DNA of 64,000 bases from Oenanthe sinensis (Eukaryota; Streptophyta; Magnoliopsida; Apiales; Apiaceae): assembly GCA_028671895.1 (NCBI GenBank), contig CM053809.1:30479501-30543500 (forward strand). Reading direction: 5' to 3'. Shown here in pieces: positions 1-12,900 of this stretch. Within the stretch, counting starts at the first letter, position 1. The number at the start of each line of letters is the position of its first letter. A model generated the notes under the pieces. That model saw only the letters and a program-made list of their open reading frames with translations. It had not been told where the DNA came from and ran no database searches. Made by a program: the position numbers and the translations under genes.

Positions 1-600
1 AAGTCTAATGTCCGGGGTCGTGTAATGTGACATCTTTATAAACTGGAATGGTTTTCGGAGTCTTACATCAGAATACTTGCGAAGTGAGCATGTTATTATT
101 ATTTCGTGCAATATAAAATTTTAACATACATGTTTTTATAAAATAGCTAGAATAAATTACACTTTGATGTTTCTAGTTTCATTTTATTAGCATTTTGGTA
201 GCTTTATTATTAGTATAATATTAGTACTTGCATGGCATGTAACTTAAATTTGTACCTATTGAAGGGCTGTTCTCTAATTTCAACTATTAGATTCAATATA
301 TTATATATAATAAGCATAAGAGAAATTGTATATTATATTTTTTATTTTTCTCCTGCTAAATAAAAATATACATCATGTTGTGTACTCAAAGAATGGTTCG
401 GAACAAAGAAATGAATCATACTTCAGTTACTCAAAATTCAAAAAAAATTATATATCCATACTCAATGGAGGACTAAACGAACCAAAATTATAAATAAAAT
501 AAAACTGCTACCATGTTCAATAACCAACTAACTTTTCCCTCTCGGCTACACAGCACGACATGTTAATAGAAAATCAAACACCTGTTAAAACATGACAAGT
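1..600. other. spacer at left edge, no gene seen
   Basis: This AT-rich stretch lies beyond the stop codon of the ALKBH6-like gene, which runs leftward. It should include that gene's 3' untranslated region and polyadenylation region. I see no open frame with family resemblance. The first 60 bases are less AT-rich and could belong to a neighbour cut off by the window edge. Confidence 0.5.
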
Positions 601-3600
601 TTAAAACTTGAAGAACTTCTTATTAACCTTTGGAACTACGCGACAGGTCAATGAGATCCTGTTGGTAGTTCTGTTAATACTATTTAAATCTACATCATTC
701 CCCTCGTATGAGTCCTTTGAACCACGATACTTTAAAAATTCACAAACATTCACCACCTGTATTTGGAACAATCCAGAAACAACTTAGAGATATTAACCAT
801 CAATACATTCATAAATTAAATTTGACCATGTTATTTAATTTGTTTAGTGTTTACCTTATCACACCGCTGCACCGGACAATCTTTTATGCCATGCATGTAT
901 TCTGGAGATAAGAAAGCGTTTTTAATAACTTGGTCAAATGACTCAAATCAAGATGAAGCAAAACTGGAGCAAAAAACAATTTATGTGACTACCTGAATAA
1001 GCCTCATCTTTAAAGATTAGTAAGCTCCGAGGCATTAATAAAACGGAGAAGGGGTTGTAATTTTTCTGCATATTACCATCTGGAGCTCCTGTACCAGAAA
1101 GTATATCCTCCGTGCTGTTTCCTGACTTGTTTGTAGAAATTGTCAAACCCAAATGGGGACTGAAGTCCATTACAACAGGTGATCCCATAGAAACAATAGC
1201 TACTACTGGAAAGTAAGCAGGGCCATCTTGATGAGGCTGGATGTCACAACCAAAGTTTTAGCATACTAAAATTGGAAATCATGCCATCAGACAATGTAAA
1301 TATATACACACGAAAACCTTTTTCCCAATAGTATCCGTCTTTCAAATATGTTAGTTAACATCATCATAGTTAAGCAACTACCTCCTTGGGGGCGTCTGGT
1401 TTGTGATAAATGGCCCCAGTTAATGGAAATCAGAACCTTAACCCAAGTGCTAAAGTGCCCCAATAGATGTTTGTAGTTTGTCTTTGGTTCTTTCTGTTAC
1501 AATTGTAGGGATAAAATGGGCAGCAAATGTGTTGTTTAATCCTTTTTTCTGGATTTATATTAGTTGGACTTGTTTATTTTGGCCATGGGTGGCTGTGATC
1601 GCACTGGGTGTTTATGGTATCTATTGTTTTCCTAAGCATTTGAGAGGCGAGGCTAATGAGTTTGAGCAACTAGCTGTTGTTACTTCAGCATTCACGTGGT
1701 TGATTCTTGTGGCAAATATTTAGAATTAGCAATTTGATTGATTGGAATGGAGAACTCCTTCCCGTTAACCAGGTACATCATTCCCCAAGTACTTCTTGGG
1801 ATTACAAATCATTCACATTCCCGTTTACTCTCATTCCCAATTTCCCATACCTTTCATTCTCATTCCCATCAACAATCCAATTAGCCCCCTTATTTGTTCA
1901 TCCTCCACACTAGTATCCATCAGAAAGATAATAATAGAGTAAATATGTCCAAGATGCAATAAAAATAATGTCTAGTCACAATAATCTGCAGTGTTTTGAG
2001 CATACCATTATTCCTTGATTAGGAAGGTATTCATTGATTAGCACATGATTAATTGCTGAAGGAAACAGCCTTGATTCATCAAATATTCTTTGAATAATAT
2101 TCGTCAGCCAAGGAGGTACTGTAGACAACAAAAAACAGAGAATATTAAGTTTTGTGTTACATCATTAATTCTTTTTACTTTCTATATGTGATGCATATAT
2201 TACTAATTACTGTCCTTAACATCCAAAGCTAGCAGCCTAAAACATGCCAATTCGAGGAATCACAAAGGGATAAGTCCAGGATAAGTGAAAGCAGAGACTG
2301 TAATGAGAATTTATGTCAAGAACAAAAAATAAGAGAGTTGCTCAAGTGAGCATCCTAAACAAATTAGAGAGAATTAGTGTAGAGCTTAAGATCCTATTCT
2401 TTCTGCAGCATCTTTCCAGCCCAATATCATATAATTACCTGAATGCACCCTCTATCAATATTTAAGTGAGCATATATACTTTTATTTGTTATATAATGTC
2501 ATAAGAAACACTTAGCCACACTTACAAACATATCAGTATGCTTAGTGTCCTCTTCAGGCAAAATGTTCCTTATGTGCATCAAAGTCAAGAATGCAACATA
2601 TAATTTGACTTTAGACATGCCTAAAATATTAACACCCTGACATTATATTAACTTGGCTGCTTTTGTGCATCAACCACTAATATTTCGGAATGTGTGTGGA
2701 GCAAACTGAAGTTAAAAGGTTAAAATAAACTGCTCCCGTCATATTAATTCTATGTTTATATGCTCATTAGGTTTTTTCTGTAGTCCCTACTCCCTAGTAC
2801 ATTTGTATCAGCCTGTTTGTACCAGTCCCTAATGTTATCTGGCATATAATGGCATAACCTGCTGTAAGAAGTTGAGTAAATTGGCTGGACAAGCTAGATA
2901 TGTTTGGGCCTGTGTAATTCTGATATGTCCAGGATCTCAACTGAGACTCTACATTCTCTCTCTCTAAACTTGCTCAATCTACTCTCTTTTCCTAATAATC
3001 TCTTTTTACCTAAATTCTTCTCCGAGATCCTCATCATGGCCAAAGTTTTAATCACTCTCGCTGCTAAACACCTTAATAACACACATATTAAAAAAATCAC
3101 TTCGTATTTCAACTTTGTCAATAATTATGAGACCTGACAAAAAAATAGGCTTTTCAGGAACCAATCGTTAGTCACTAACGTTGAAACAAGTAGAAGAATC
3201 CAAGAATCAATCTTTAGTCCTTAATGTTGAAACAAGTAAAAGAATTCTCGTTTACACTGAGGTTAAACACAACTAGATAAGAAAAACAATGTGCTTCTAT
3301 GAACATGAAAAACTCGGTGTTGGGGGACACCACTTGATGTAAAAGTTTAATCCATATAGTCCACAGATTGTGAAGAATTTACCAATACATACAGAAGATA
3401 AACTAAAACAACTAGGACACCAACAAAAACAAGTAAACCTTTTCATAATACATACAGGAGAAACATAAAAACACAAAAGCAAACTTACAATCTTGAGGTA
3501 AAAGACCCTTTTCATGAACAACACCTCCTGTTAAATACCAAAAGTATCATCAACACTCGTAAGATAGAAAAACAATACTAATTACTCTAATAATTAGAAT

Positions 3601-3899
3601 TAGAATGAAAAATAAGGATACCCCAATTTTGCAATCTCCTGTTTTTGAGAGATTTCCACTTAAAAGTTGGAGCTTGATAAATCTGCAGATAAAGCAAACA
3701 ACAACAAGAAGAAGTGACATACATACAATAAATATATAAGTAGAGAGACAAGAAAGAAACATAAAAGAAAGAAAGAAACATGATTGAGGAGAAGGTCGTG
3801 TTGGGAATGGGTAATGAAATCAGGAATGTAGTACAAGGTTGGGACATCCCCAACTAGGAAGCTCCGCAACTTGTCTTCCTCTGCACCTGCTTGTTCCAT
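601..3899 (-). CDS. ALKBH6: ALKBH6-type AlkB-family 2-oxoglutarate/Fe(II) dioxygenase, 7 exons
   Basis: Exons on the minus strand are 3780-3899, 3622-3682, 3489-3527, 2006-2118, 993-1236, 855-901 and 601-756. All have GT-AG borders and join in frame to 780 nt, 259 residues, close to the roughly 240 known for ALKBH6. The start is the ATG at 3897-3899, and the stop TAA is at 601-603. Visible marks are the N-terminal VPTLYYIPDFIT stretch, WKSLKNRRLQNWGG, and the NHVLINEYLPNQGIM strand. The iron-binding HxD is H113-Q-D115 in PHQDGPAYFP, and the distal histidine is H196 in YMHGIKD. The 2-oxoglutarate-binding arginines sit near R241 and R247 in NRISLTCR. AlkB proteins oxidatively remove alkyl groups from nucleic acids. 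Plant ALKBH6 has been linked to m6A removal and stress or ABA responses, which is literature knowledge and not visible here. The 769-bp intron 1237-2005 holds an unrelated gene fragment. Confidence 0.93.
1386..1897 (+). pseudogene. gene fragment of a multi-pass membrane protein inside an ALKBH6 intron, possibly transposon-borne
   Basis: On the strand opposite to ALKBH6, 1478-1723 reads as about 80 residues rich in aromatic and hydrophobic amino acids (for example FNPFFWIYISWTCLFWPW), followed by KHLRGEANEFEQLAVVTSAF. This looks like a genuine protein segment with two membrane helices. There is no ATG at its head, and it stops at TAG where a conserved protein would be expected to continue. It vaguely resembles the N-terminal part of a plant membrane protein that may carry an ICMT/PEMT-like methyltransferase domain, but I am not sure of this. 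The flanks begin with GGGGGCGTCTGGTTTG near 1391 and end with CAATCCAATTAGCCCCC near 1891. These are imperfectly inverted and recall PIF/Harbinger ends. I see no clean target duplication. Confidence 0.45.
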
Positions 3900-4340
3900 T
3901 CAAACACCTGTTTTTTTGGTTTATGTCTGATTGTTTTCTTTTCTACAGTATCAATTATTGTTACTGCTCAACTGTCTTTCTATCAAACACCACTACACCA
4001 GGTTTTAAAAGTTTGCTGAACGTGCCTATTTTTAATTCAGATGTGGAGAGGGATGATACTGGTTAAGCTTGATTTATAATATCCCTCATTCATCCGTATC
4101 CAAGTCGAAAATCTTGGATTAGCATATATAATTTATTTATATTTAGTTTAATTCATATGAATTCATATGAATCAGTAAGGAAATTATTTGTTAATTATTT
4201 ATTTGTTAATTTGTTAATTTTTTAAATTTATATATAAATATATTTATGTTTATAATTCTTATTTTTAATTTTTAATTTTTATATTAATAAAATAAAATTT
4301 AATATATATTCTAGTTTTATAATTATAATTATATAATTTT
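3900..4340. other. ALKBH6 upstream region, no gene seen
   Basis: This is the presumed promoter and 5' untranslated region of the leftward ALKBH6-like gene, grading into strongly AT-rich spacer. I could not fix a TATA box or transcription start with confidence. Confidence 0.4.
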
Positions 4341-4523
4341 GGGTAACAATCGGTTGAAAATTTTTTAGTGTGAGAACCGTGAATTTTTTTATTAAATTTT
4401 GCATAACTATAATAGAAAATGAATAAAAATGTTTAGATAAACTTTTTATTATAATTTACAAATAGAATTATGGTTCTCAACTATTTTTTTCATTATTAAA
4501 AAGTTTAGAGTGAAGTGTTACTC
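4341..4523. mobile_element. degraded MITE, same family as 51694-51926
   Basis: The left end reads GGGTAACAATCGGTTGAAAA followed by GTGAGAACCGTGAA. The right end reads ATGGTTCTCAACT, then AAAAAGTTTAGAGTGAAGTGTTACTC. Both ends match, with decay, the near-perfect terminal inverted repeats of the copy at 51694-51926. The inner part is AT-rich and non-coding. It is an old copy, and I could not identify a target-site duplication. Confidence 0.6.
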
Positions 4524-5002
4524 TATAAAAATAATAGAGAAAAATTATATGTAGACTCACTTTTAACTGGAGATTTAACAATCATTAAATTAAAAAAATA
4601 TAGATGATTTAGATTTACTTTTCCTCGCATCCCTCTTCTTTTAATACACATATGAATGCAGTATACAATTAGATATAAAACCACATAAACACTCATAAAT
4701 ACTAATTTATATATTTATAACTATGTAAACGTATTCTACGTATTATTTTGTATTATAGATTTGCATAATATTTTATACTTATTTTCACTCAATGTATTTG
4801 CTTAACAATATATGTTATATATTTGTTCTGCAAATATAAACATTGTTTTGCAAGTATAAATATTATGTTCTGCAAGTAGAACAATATTTTACACTACATT
4901 ATGTATATATTCATAACTATATAAATGTATTCTACTTATTATTTTGCATTTTATAAATTTTTATAATACTTTATATTTTTTCCAGTCAGTATACTTATTT
5001 AA

Positions 5003-5005
<3 letters not shown>

Positions 5006-5046
<41 letters not shown>
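5006..5046. repeat. (AT)n microsatellite
   Basis: An uninterrupted AT dinucleotide run of about 40 bases in AT-rich spacer. Confidence 0.95.
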
Positions 5047-5051
<5 letters not shown>

Positions 5052-5144
5052 CAGCACTATGTTCTGCAAATATAAACACTTTTATGCAAATATAAATATT
5101 ATGTTCTGCAAATAGTATATTATTGAACATGTACAAACACTATG

Positions 5145-5367
5145 GGCATGTTTGGCTACACTTATATTATGGAAATAAGCCCTTATTTCCAGAAAAAGTA
5201 GGGATGTATGTACTTTTTCTGAAAATAAATAACTTATTTTTTATTTTGAAGTTCATATTTGATTTTAAAATTCTAAAACAAATATTTATATTTAAAAAAA
5301 ATGAAAATATGTAAAAAATAAAAATAAAATAAGCGACTTATTTTAAGTTTAAGGAACCCCAAACGGC
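5145..5367. mobile_element. hAT-like MITE with target duplication
   Basis: The element starts GGCATGTTTGGCTACACTTAT and ends CTTAAGGAACCCCAAACGGC or one base later, so the outermost bases are inverted (GGC-GTTTGG). The heptamer CACTATG flanks it directly on both sides, at 5138-5144 and 5368-5374. The interior has the usual 'ataag...cttatt' inverted texture and no real coding capacity; the open frame at 5123-5314 is chance. The short terminal repeats and 7-8 bp duplication suggest a hAT-type non-autonomous element. Confidence 0.65.
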
Positions 5368-5679
5368 CACTATGTACTGTATATACAATATGTTCAACAA
5401 ACAAAAGACTATATTTTGAAAATGAAAATAATATATTTTGTAAATGTGATGTAATTTTTTAAATGTGTATTTGATGTATGTATTTTTCTTTTTCATACAT
5501 ATTTTTTTAGAAATAGCATTAAATTATTGAAGTATTAATTTTTGTCATTTAATTCACTACTTTAATTTTTAATATATTCTAATAATTATTAGAGTGATCT
5601 TAGGATCTCCAATTTAAGTTGGTCTTCATATAATCCAACTCTATATTTGAATATGGTACAAAGAGGGATATATTGTAAC

Positions 5680-7043
5680 AACCCGACTTTTCAGACCATT
5701 ATCTAATAGTTGAAAATTTAAAATAAATCTAGATATTAATAAATTATAATAAGGAAACAATTGAAAATCTTGATAAACATAAATGTCTAAATTTCTGAAA
5801 TAAAAATACTAACAAATCTAAAATTTATCAAAACAAGTTCTCGTAATGTTCTAGACCAACTGAAACTAAGGTCTGTGTAGCGCTGATCACTTTTCCCCTT
5901 ATCCCCTGAATACTTACGGAAAGGAAATAATATGAGTGAGTCAAATGCCTAGTACGAATATAATTTTAAACGAAAAATACTTTTACCTGATTGAATGGAT
6001 TGTGTCTTACCAACACATAGTTGTGAATCATGTTTAAAAACAGAATGCATTCATAATAGAGGAACCACGATACTAAATATGTTAAATTGAGACAGAACGA
6101 ACTTTATAAAAGAACAATGTAAGGCTGAATCACAATTAAGGTAGGTATTCATAAGGGTCTCTAATATATCATATACTCGCACAAAGCAAGATACAAAACA
6201 GAGAATTCTTCCCCGGTAATCCATGAGAAGAAAACACATGAAATGCACAAAGCATTTCTACAATACAAAGAATCATTCTCCGGTAATCCACGAGAAAAAA
6301 ACATACAATAACGATCATAATTTTTACACAATCTCATACTCCAAAGACGTGCCCGTATACTCACAGCACCAATACGAGTAAGTGTCGAGTTCACCAGACT
6401 TCCAAACTCCATGAACTCGTCTATGATTTGACCACACAGATAGGTTTTAAGAGCCCAATACATAGGTTACAAAAGTTACCGACTCTTTAATCAGAACAGA
6501 ACAATGTCGCAATAAAAATGCGAAACGAAACAAATATAGAAGAATCAATGCAACAATAATTCCAAAAATAGGGATACGAAACAAAACTGAAAATGTATAC
6601 TAACAAGTATACACAGAGTACAATGGGGTCACAATTTTAGAAAGTGACTCGATAATAAATATAATGAGTAAATAATATTTGACATTGAGAAAGGACGATC
6701 AGAATTTTATACTAACAATTATACTTTAAAATTGAGAAAAAAGATTAAAAACTTGTACTAATAATTATAAATCAAAGTTGAGAGAGAGAATAAAAATTTG
6801 TACCTGAAAGTAGCTATGAAATTAATCCAAATATATCAAAACATTTGCTAATAGAGATCCGCAGACTACACGTCAATAACCGTATCTAAAATCAATTTAT
6901 TTAATGTAAGTTATGGTGTAGCCGTGTGCAAGTCAGACACAATTATATATGATCAATCCAATATTTAATTATATCATTACGTATACCCATAAACAAAAAT
7001 AACCCCATGCTAACAGTAGGATAAACACATAAATTATACTTAC

Positions 7044-7095
<52 letters not shown>

Positions 7096-8230
7096 CATAT
7101 ATTATGAACATGGGAGAATAATAATAATCACAAACATCACTAAACTAATTTTATTATAAGGAAAATATTATATTAAAGAATTGTGTACTTATCACCATAG
7201 GCATGTTTAAACGAGTCGAACACTTTCGTATTAAACCAAATAATATAACGTTTTTTCCATATTATTATTGCTATTTAAAACTAAACTCTCTAAATTAATA
7301 TAAATTAATGCAGTTAGTAAGTATATATACCAAACATGAGTACCATGCAACATAACTGATATGAAATATCTGAACCACCAAAATTATTATCAAATATACA
7401 TGCAGTGCACATAAAATATTTAGTATAAAAACATGACAAACTCTTAAAATATTATTAAAGTAGTACAATGTGTTAATTAACATGGTAAAGGTGCCCAAAA
7501 TCAATTAAATACAAACTTTAATTTATTCCAAAATGGTGTTTTTATGAACTAATATTTAATTAATATCATGATAATCTCATCGTTAACACACATATCTATT
7601 AATGTAAACTAATAACTATGCGTAAGTTTTTAACATGCAAAATTTAGACACGCGTGTGTATTTAATCACATAAACGAATCAATATATTACTATATATTGT
7701 ACATTAATATATCATAATACAACTCTTAAATTTCATGTAAAGTAGCATACAAAATTATTCAAGTAGCATTAAAGTAGCTAGGATCACCTCTTAATCATTA
7801 CAAATAATAAATTATCACAATAATAAAAGAAACTTGATTACTTATGTGTATATGTTAAACAAGTTGGAGTAGCTGGACTTGAATTGATTTCAATGGCTAT
7901 GTCCCTTGTTCTTTTTCTTGAATGGTTGATGACTTCTCGGTCTTCTCTCCTTTGCCGCATATACGTATATATGACTAGAATAAATCTTTTCATTTATAAA
8001 GAGTCGATGAGGTGTTGATAAGAAATAACTAACGTAATTTTAGGAGTTTTATATTATCTGCTAAGCCACAATATTTATCCAAATTTAAATATTAAACTAA
8101 ATATACTTTTTCCTTTTCTACCTTCATACAATTAATAAAATATTTAGATAAAACAAAGAGAGAGAAAAAATTAAAACAAACTGCGGGATATTGCATATAT
8201 ACTATCCATATTGGTCCCGTATTCACAATT
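5680..8230. repeat. non-coding spacer, probably decayed retroelement sequence
   Basis: This long stretch holds no frame with family resemblance. Around 5870-5960 a segment (AAGGTCTGTGTAGCGCTGA, then ACGGAAAGGAAATAATATGA) resembles non-coding dispersed repeats I associate with plant LTR-type elements, but I could not find paired LTRs. A motif starting TGTAACAACCCGACTTTT near 5675 might be a terminal end. The assignment is weak. Confidence 0.3.
7047..7092. repeat. (AT)n microsatellite
   Basis: An uninterrupted AT dinucleotide run of about 45 bases. Confidence 0.95.
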
Positions 8231-8276
8231 TTTTTAAATCAAGGTATCTGTTCCACACAGTGTTCTCGCCTTTTTT

Positions 8277-8769
8277 GATTAATCGGTATACGGACGAGTC
8301 CCGTCTCAATTAATTGAAAATCAGGTAAAAAACGTTTTTTTTTATAAAAATCGGTCAAGACGCAAAAAATCGGTTAGTTAAAACAATCGAAAATCGGTTG
8401 AAATGGTCAAAAAAGATAAAAAAAATTAAAAAAAACTTCATAATTAATATATTTATATTACAAATTTAAAATAAATATGGGTTGATGGATTGTATAGCAC
8501 TAAATCATTCATAAATTTCAAATACTCTATCAAATTCCTAATAATAATAGATATTTTATGTAATAACTACTAAAATTAACTATTAAATAATGACTATTAG
8601 GTATAAACCATTTAAATGCTAATGATAAGTGATTTTTTTAAATGTTAACACCTAAATATGTATGGACTAATGATGTATGATATTTTTATATTATAAATTT
8701 TATGATAATCGGAAGATGTTTAAATATAATTATATATTATTTATTAAATTAAATTATCTCCGATTAATC
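8277..8769. mobile_element. possible non-autonomous element with inverted ATTAATCGG ends
   Basis: GATTAATCGG at 8277-8286 is mirrored by CCGATTAATC at 8760-8769. Further copies of ATCGG and AATCGGTT motifs lie inside (8340-8410 and 8770-8790). The interior is AT-rich and non-coding. The inverted ends are only 10 bp and I saw no target duplication, so this is tentative. Confidence 0.3.
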
Positions 8770-9858
8770 AATCGGATTAATCACCGATGATCTTTAACGT
8801 CTAATTCCAATTCCCATATTTTAGAAAACTCGTTCCACACCATTATCTGGTTAACTCAATTATTATTTCCGTTAATTTGCAGATACCTAGTCTAATATAC
8901 TTATAACATTTATTATTTTTAATAATAATTGTATTAATTAAAATTATTATGTATATATATTTGAAAAAAATAAGAAATTCTTTCTGAAATCTCTAGCTTT
9001 TTCTTTTTAAAAATCTACATAAAATTAATAATTGTTTAATGTTCTAGAATTAAATTTTGTTGATTTTGCAGGACTTCACTGGTTCTACAATTATTTAGAT
9101 ATCCGAGAACATCTTTACATGACCTTCTTTTAGATGTTCTTAAAATAAAAGAATTCCTTGTATTTCGGTATAACTCATTTACGAGAAAGTATTCTGGACA
9201 AAAAAACCACTTTTTTAGTATATCATATTTTAATAATTACCATAATTAAATTTATAATTAGCTTATCAAACATTTTATTTTTCAAAAATTTTAATTTTAT
9301 TATTTTAATTTAACCTAAAAAAACTAACTTAAATTATTTTTTAACTTTCTATATTACATATTAAAAATGTTAGAAGTGTGTGGAGACATGGAGAGAAGTT
9401 TGATGGGTGATGGCGCATGCAAATATGCAATGCTATGAAAGAGAGAGAAAGAAGAGAGGGAGAGAAATCCAAATAAAAATGGTGTAAAGCGCACTTGGCA
9501 GTAGAAAAAGAGAGGCGCACAAGAGAGACTGAGAGAGAGACAGTGACAGTGTGCATGTTTTTTTCAAGCAAAATGAAAAATATTAAAACACCCCCTCTCT
9601 CTCAACAGAGACACCATTACTTCATTCTTACTCATCTTCTTCATCATTACCCACTATCCCCACACCATTATAACTATTATACTACAATATTTATTAAATA
9701 CTTACACATTACAGTATATCTTTTTATATACAAAACTATTTTTTCTTTATTTTCTTGCTATTGGACCCTGATTTATATCTAATTTTCACAATCCTTGCTC
9801 TTCTCTTTCTCTTAACTACTGAGTTTAGGGGGTTCTCTTTCCTTTTTTATTTCTTTTC

Positions 9859-9890
9859 TTACACACACACACACACATATATATATATAT
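9859..9890. repeat. (AC)n-(AT)n microsatellite just upstream of the kinase start
   Basis: An ACACACACAC run followed by ATATATATAT ends about 13 bases before the ATG of the kinase gene, probably within its 5' untranslated leader. A TG-rich stretch near 10008-10029 lies in intron 1. Confidence 0.8.
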
Positions 9891-9902
9891 TGGTTGGTGA
9901 AC

Positions 9903-12900
9903 ATGGGTAACTGCTCTTGTGGTTTCAGACCATCAATTTACAGAATTTCTGCAAATGCAAAGTCAGGTGATCCCTTCTTTCTTCCCTTCCAATTTTCACA
10001 CACAAGTGTGTTTTGTGTGTGTGTGTGTTTTGGATGTCACGAGTATTGCACAACATACTTACCTGTACTTTATGTGATGGGGTTCTTGTATTATACTAAT
10101 TCTTATGTGTTATCTATATGTAAGCTTGTGTCTGCTGTTTGTCATGGCTATTGTATCTTTCTTTCATCACTTTGTTCATTCATCTTATTTTACTCTTTCA
10201 GCCCTTTATTTATCCAGGAATAACTTAAATTTTCTATCTTTTTATTGAGTTGGGTAAGCAGTCTTTAGAATAATCAAGGAAGGTGATGGGTACAAAAAGA
10301 TTGAATTTTTTTTATGCTAAGTAGGTACAAAAAGAGAAAGTTACCCTTTTGACGTTTGTATTTGTTGTTGGCTTTGAATACACTCTTTTTCATCTTTTAC
10401 TTCTTTTCCCTTCTAAGAACTACTATACTTCAAAATAGTGTCTATATATTTCCAAGAGTAACTTCGACCAATTTGTTCATTGTTTTCAACTAAAAAAATG
10501 AATATTAGTTCTATATATCGAAATTATCTTGATATGTTTGTAAGAATTTAACTGGAACTTCTTTATGGTCTGTGTAACACTAAATGGATGGATTGTAGAG
10601 AAATAACATTTGGTATGTAATTAACTAATTATGCTGCTTTATTTGCTTTCAGAGTCTCCACAAGATTGTTGCACATCAACACCGAAGGAGAGGAATGAGG
10701 AAAGGAAGCTTCCGACAAATCCTGAAGAAGTTGAATACCTGCGTCGCAGTTCAGCTACAAATCCATTGATTGTGTTCACATACAATGAATTGAAGACAGT
10801 CACCTCAAACTTTAGACAGGATAATATGTTAGGTGGAGGAGGATTTGGAAGTGTTTACAAAGGGTTTATTTCTGATGATAAAAATGAGGAACTTGAGCCA
10901 ATTCCAGTTGCTGTTAAGGTCCATGATGGTGACAATAGTTATCAAGGGCACCGGGAATGGCTGGTAGATATTTTATTATATCTTGATGGATATTTTGTGT
11001 ATAATGTGTTGCATGCTTTCGAGTTTTGATTTCGGTTGTCTTCTGCACTCTTCTCTTTTCTCTCAGGCTGAAGTCATATTTTTAGGCCAACTTTCACATC
11101 CAAATTTGGTTAAATTGATTGGGTATTGCTGTGAGGATGAGTATCGTGTTCTAGTGTATGAGTATATGGCTCGAGGTAGTGTTGAGAACAATCTATTTTC
11201 AAGTGAGTGTTTCATAACCTTCTGCATAAAAATGTTATACTCATGTTTTTCATTTTTAATAAATAACTGATAGCTTCCCACATGTCTTGTGTTACGTGCT
11301 GGTGTAAAACTGCCTTCTTGTGACCCCATGATGCTGAAATAAGGAATGGGAGAACTTCTGCCTATTTTACAAGTGTAATAGGTTAACTGTACAAAGCTTG
11401 ATATATTTATAAAGGTCATAGTGATATTAAGGAAAGTAAGTACTTATATTTTATTTCCATATTTGTTGATAGTCTTGGTACATATAAACTACCCCTTTTA
11501 ATATAATAAATAAAGAGAAAAATGCACAAGAAAAAGAAAAGAAAGCAGCATCACAAAAATGAAAATTAAAGAAATTAGAAAATAACTTGCAACGACGTTT
11601 ATTGGCAGTAAATAAGCTCTAAACAATTTAGCATGTAGTTTCATTCATGTAAATGTAGTGTATAACTCCATAACTGCATGCCTTTTCTGATGAATCTGAT
11701 GTTGAAGTCACTGAAAAGGCATTGCATGCTTCAAAAGTTACAAAAACCTCTGGTGCAGCTATTAAGAATTTATCATTTGATATTATTTGAGTACTATGAA
11801 TAAGTTCATGTGTATGTTTGAATATCTCCATGCACGTAACAAATAACTAGATAACTAAAGTTTGTGTTTCTTGCGGGTTCTTTTAAGTAGTGGCGACATA
11901 ATCTTACTTGCTTTTTTACTGTCACAGGAGTTCTGCTTCCTCTTCCCTGGTCCATCCGTATGAAGATAGCATATGGTGCTGCAAAAGGCCTTGCGTTCCT
12001 CCATGAAGCTAAAAAACCTGTCATCTACCGTGACTTCAAAACATCTAATATTCTCTTGGACAAGGTTATTGGGCTAGAATTCAAGCATTATTAATCTTAT
12101 GCTTTTAAATGTTGTCTATCAAGTTCAGGGATCTCAATTGGACATGCATAATTTGTTTGCTCCGCTCCACTCCATTTCGTAGTAAGAAAGATCCAATTTA
12201 CTAAGACTTGAAATGAAGTGGAGCTTTATTACCCGTTAAAAATTACATGCGAATTTGATTTAGTATATTACAAAAGTTTAATAAAACAAATAATATTAAA
12301 GATAACTAAATATTATTGAAGTAATTGTTATGTATACACATATTGCAGGACAGGTTTCCCTGCGACATATTCATGCAGAAAAAAGATATAGGGCCCCATC
12401 TCCTTCCCATACCCATATAAGCCTGATGGGGCTGCCCCATTTGGGGTGAGTTCCCCATTTGCTCCAGCCCTTTGAGAACCTTAATCAAGTTTGTGTTAAT
12501 CAAATGAATAGTACTACGTGAACTGAATTGTAGCTGCTACATAGATAGTCAATAGATTGCATAAACAGAACATAGAGGTTGGTTTACCAGTCTTCATAGT
12601 TATTTACACCCAACTCACAGTGATGCAGCTTTAATCTGGCTTGTCATGCTATGCAATTGCAGGCTCAAACCTCAGAAACCTTTAAATAAGCCAGTGCCTT
12701 GAATTTGTCACTAGTAAGATATTCTTGACCAGAAGTATATAATATGAAAGTACTAGTTCTTGTAAGTTATATGCACTGGCTAATGGTCCTTAAACTTGAA
12801 ACTGTCTTGTCACGGTATGCACGAGGCAGCCATTTAATAATTCATACTCCCTTAGTCCCATAAGTTTTGTCTTTATTTGACTTTTTCAAAATCAAATTAA

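Noticed and set aside
9495..9782. 95-codon frame upstream of the kinase
   Set aside because: It arises from a purine-rich tract and low-complexity sequence in the presumed kinase promoter and leader.
10983..11270. 95-codon open frame overlapping kinase exon 3
   Set aside because: It is exon 3 of the kinase read together with intron sequence on both sides. The spliced model explains the conserved part.
11063..11419. 118-codon minus-strand open frame
   Set aside because: Antisense shadow of kinase exon 3 and its intron, with no family features.
12355..12480. GC-richer patch with GGGGC and CCCCAT words in kinase intron 4
   Set aside because: Looks like a repeat fragment but has no recognisable ends or second copy in the window.
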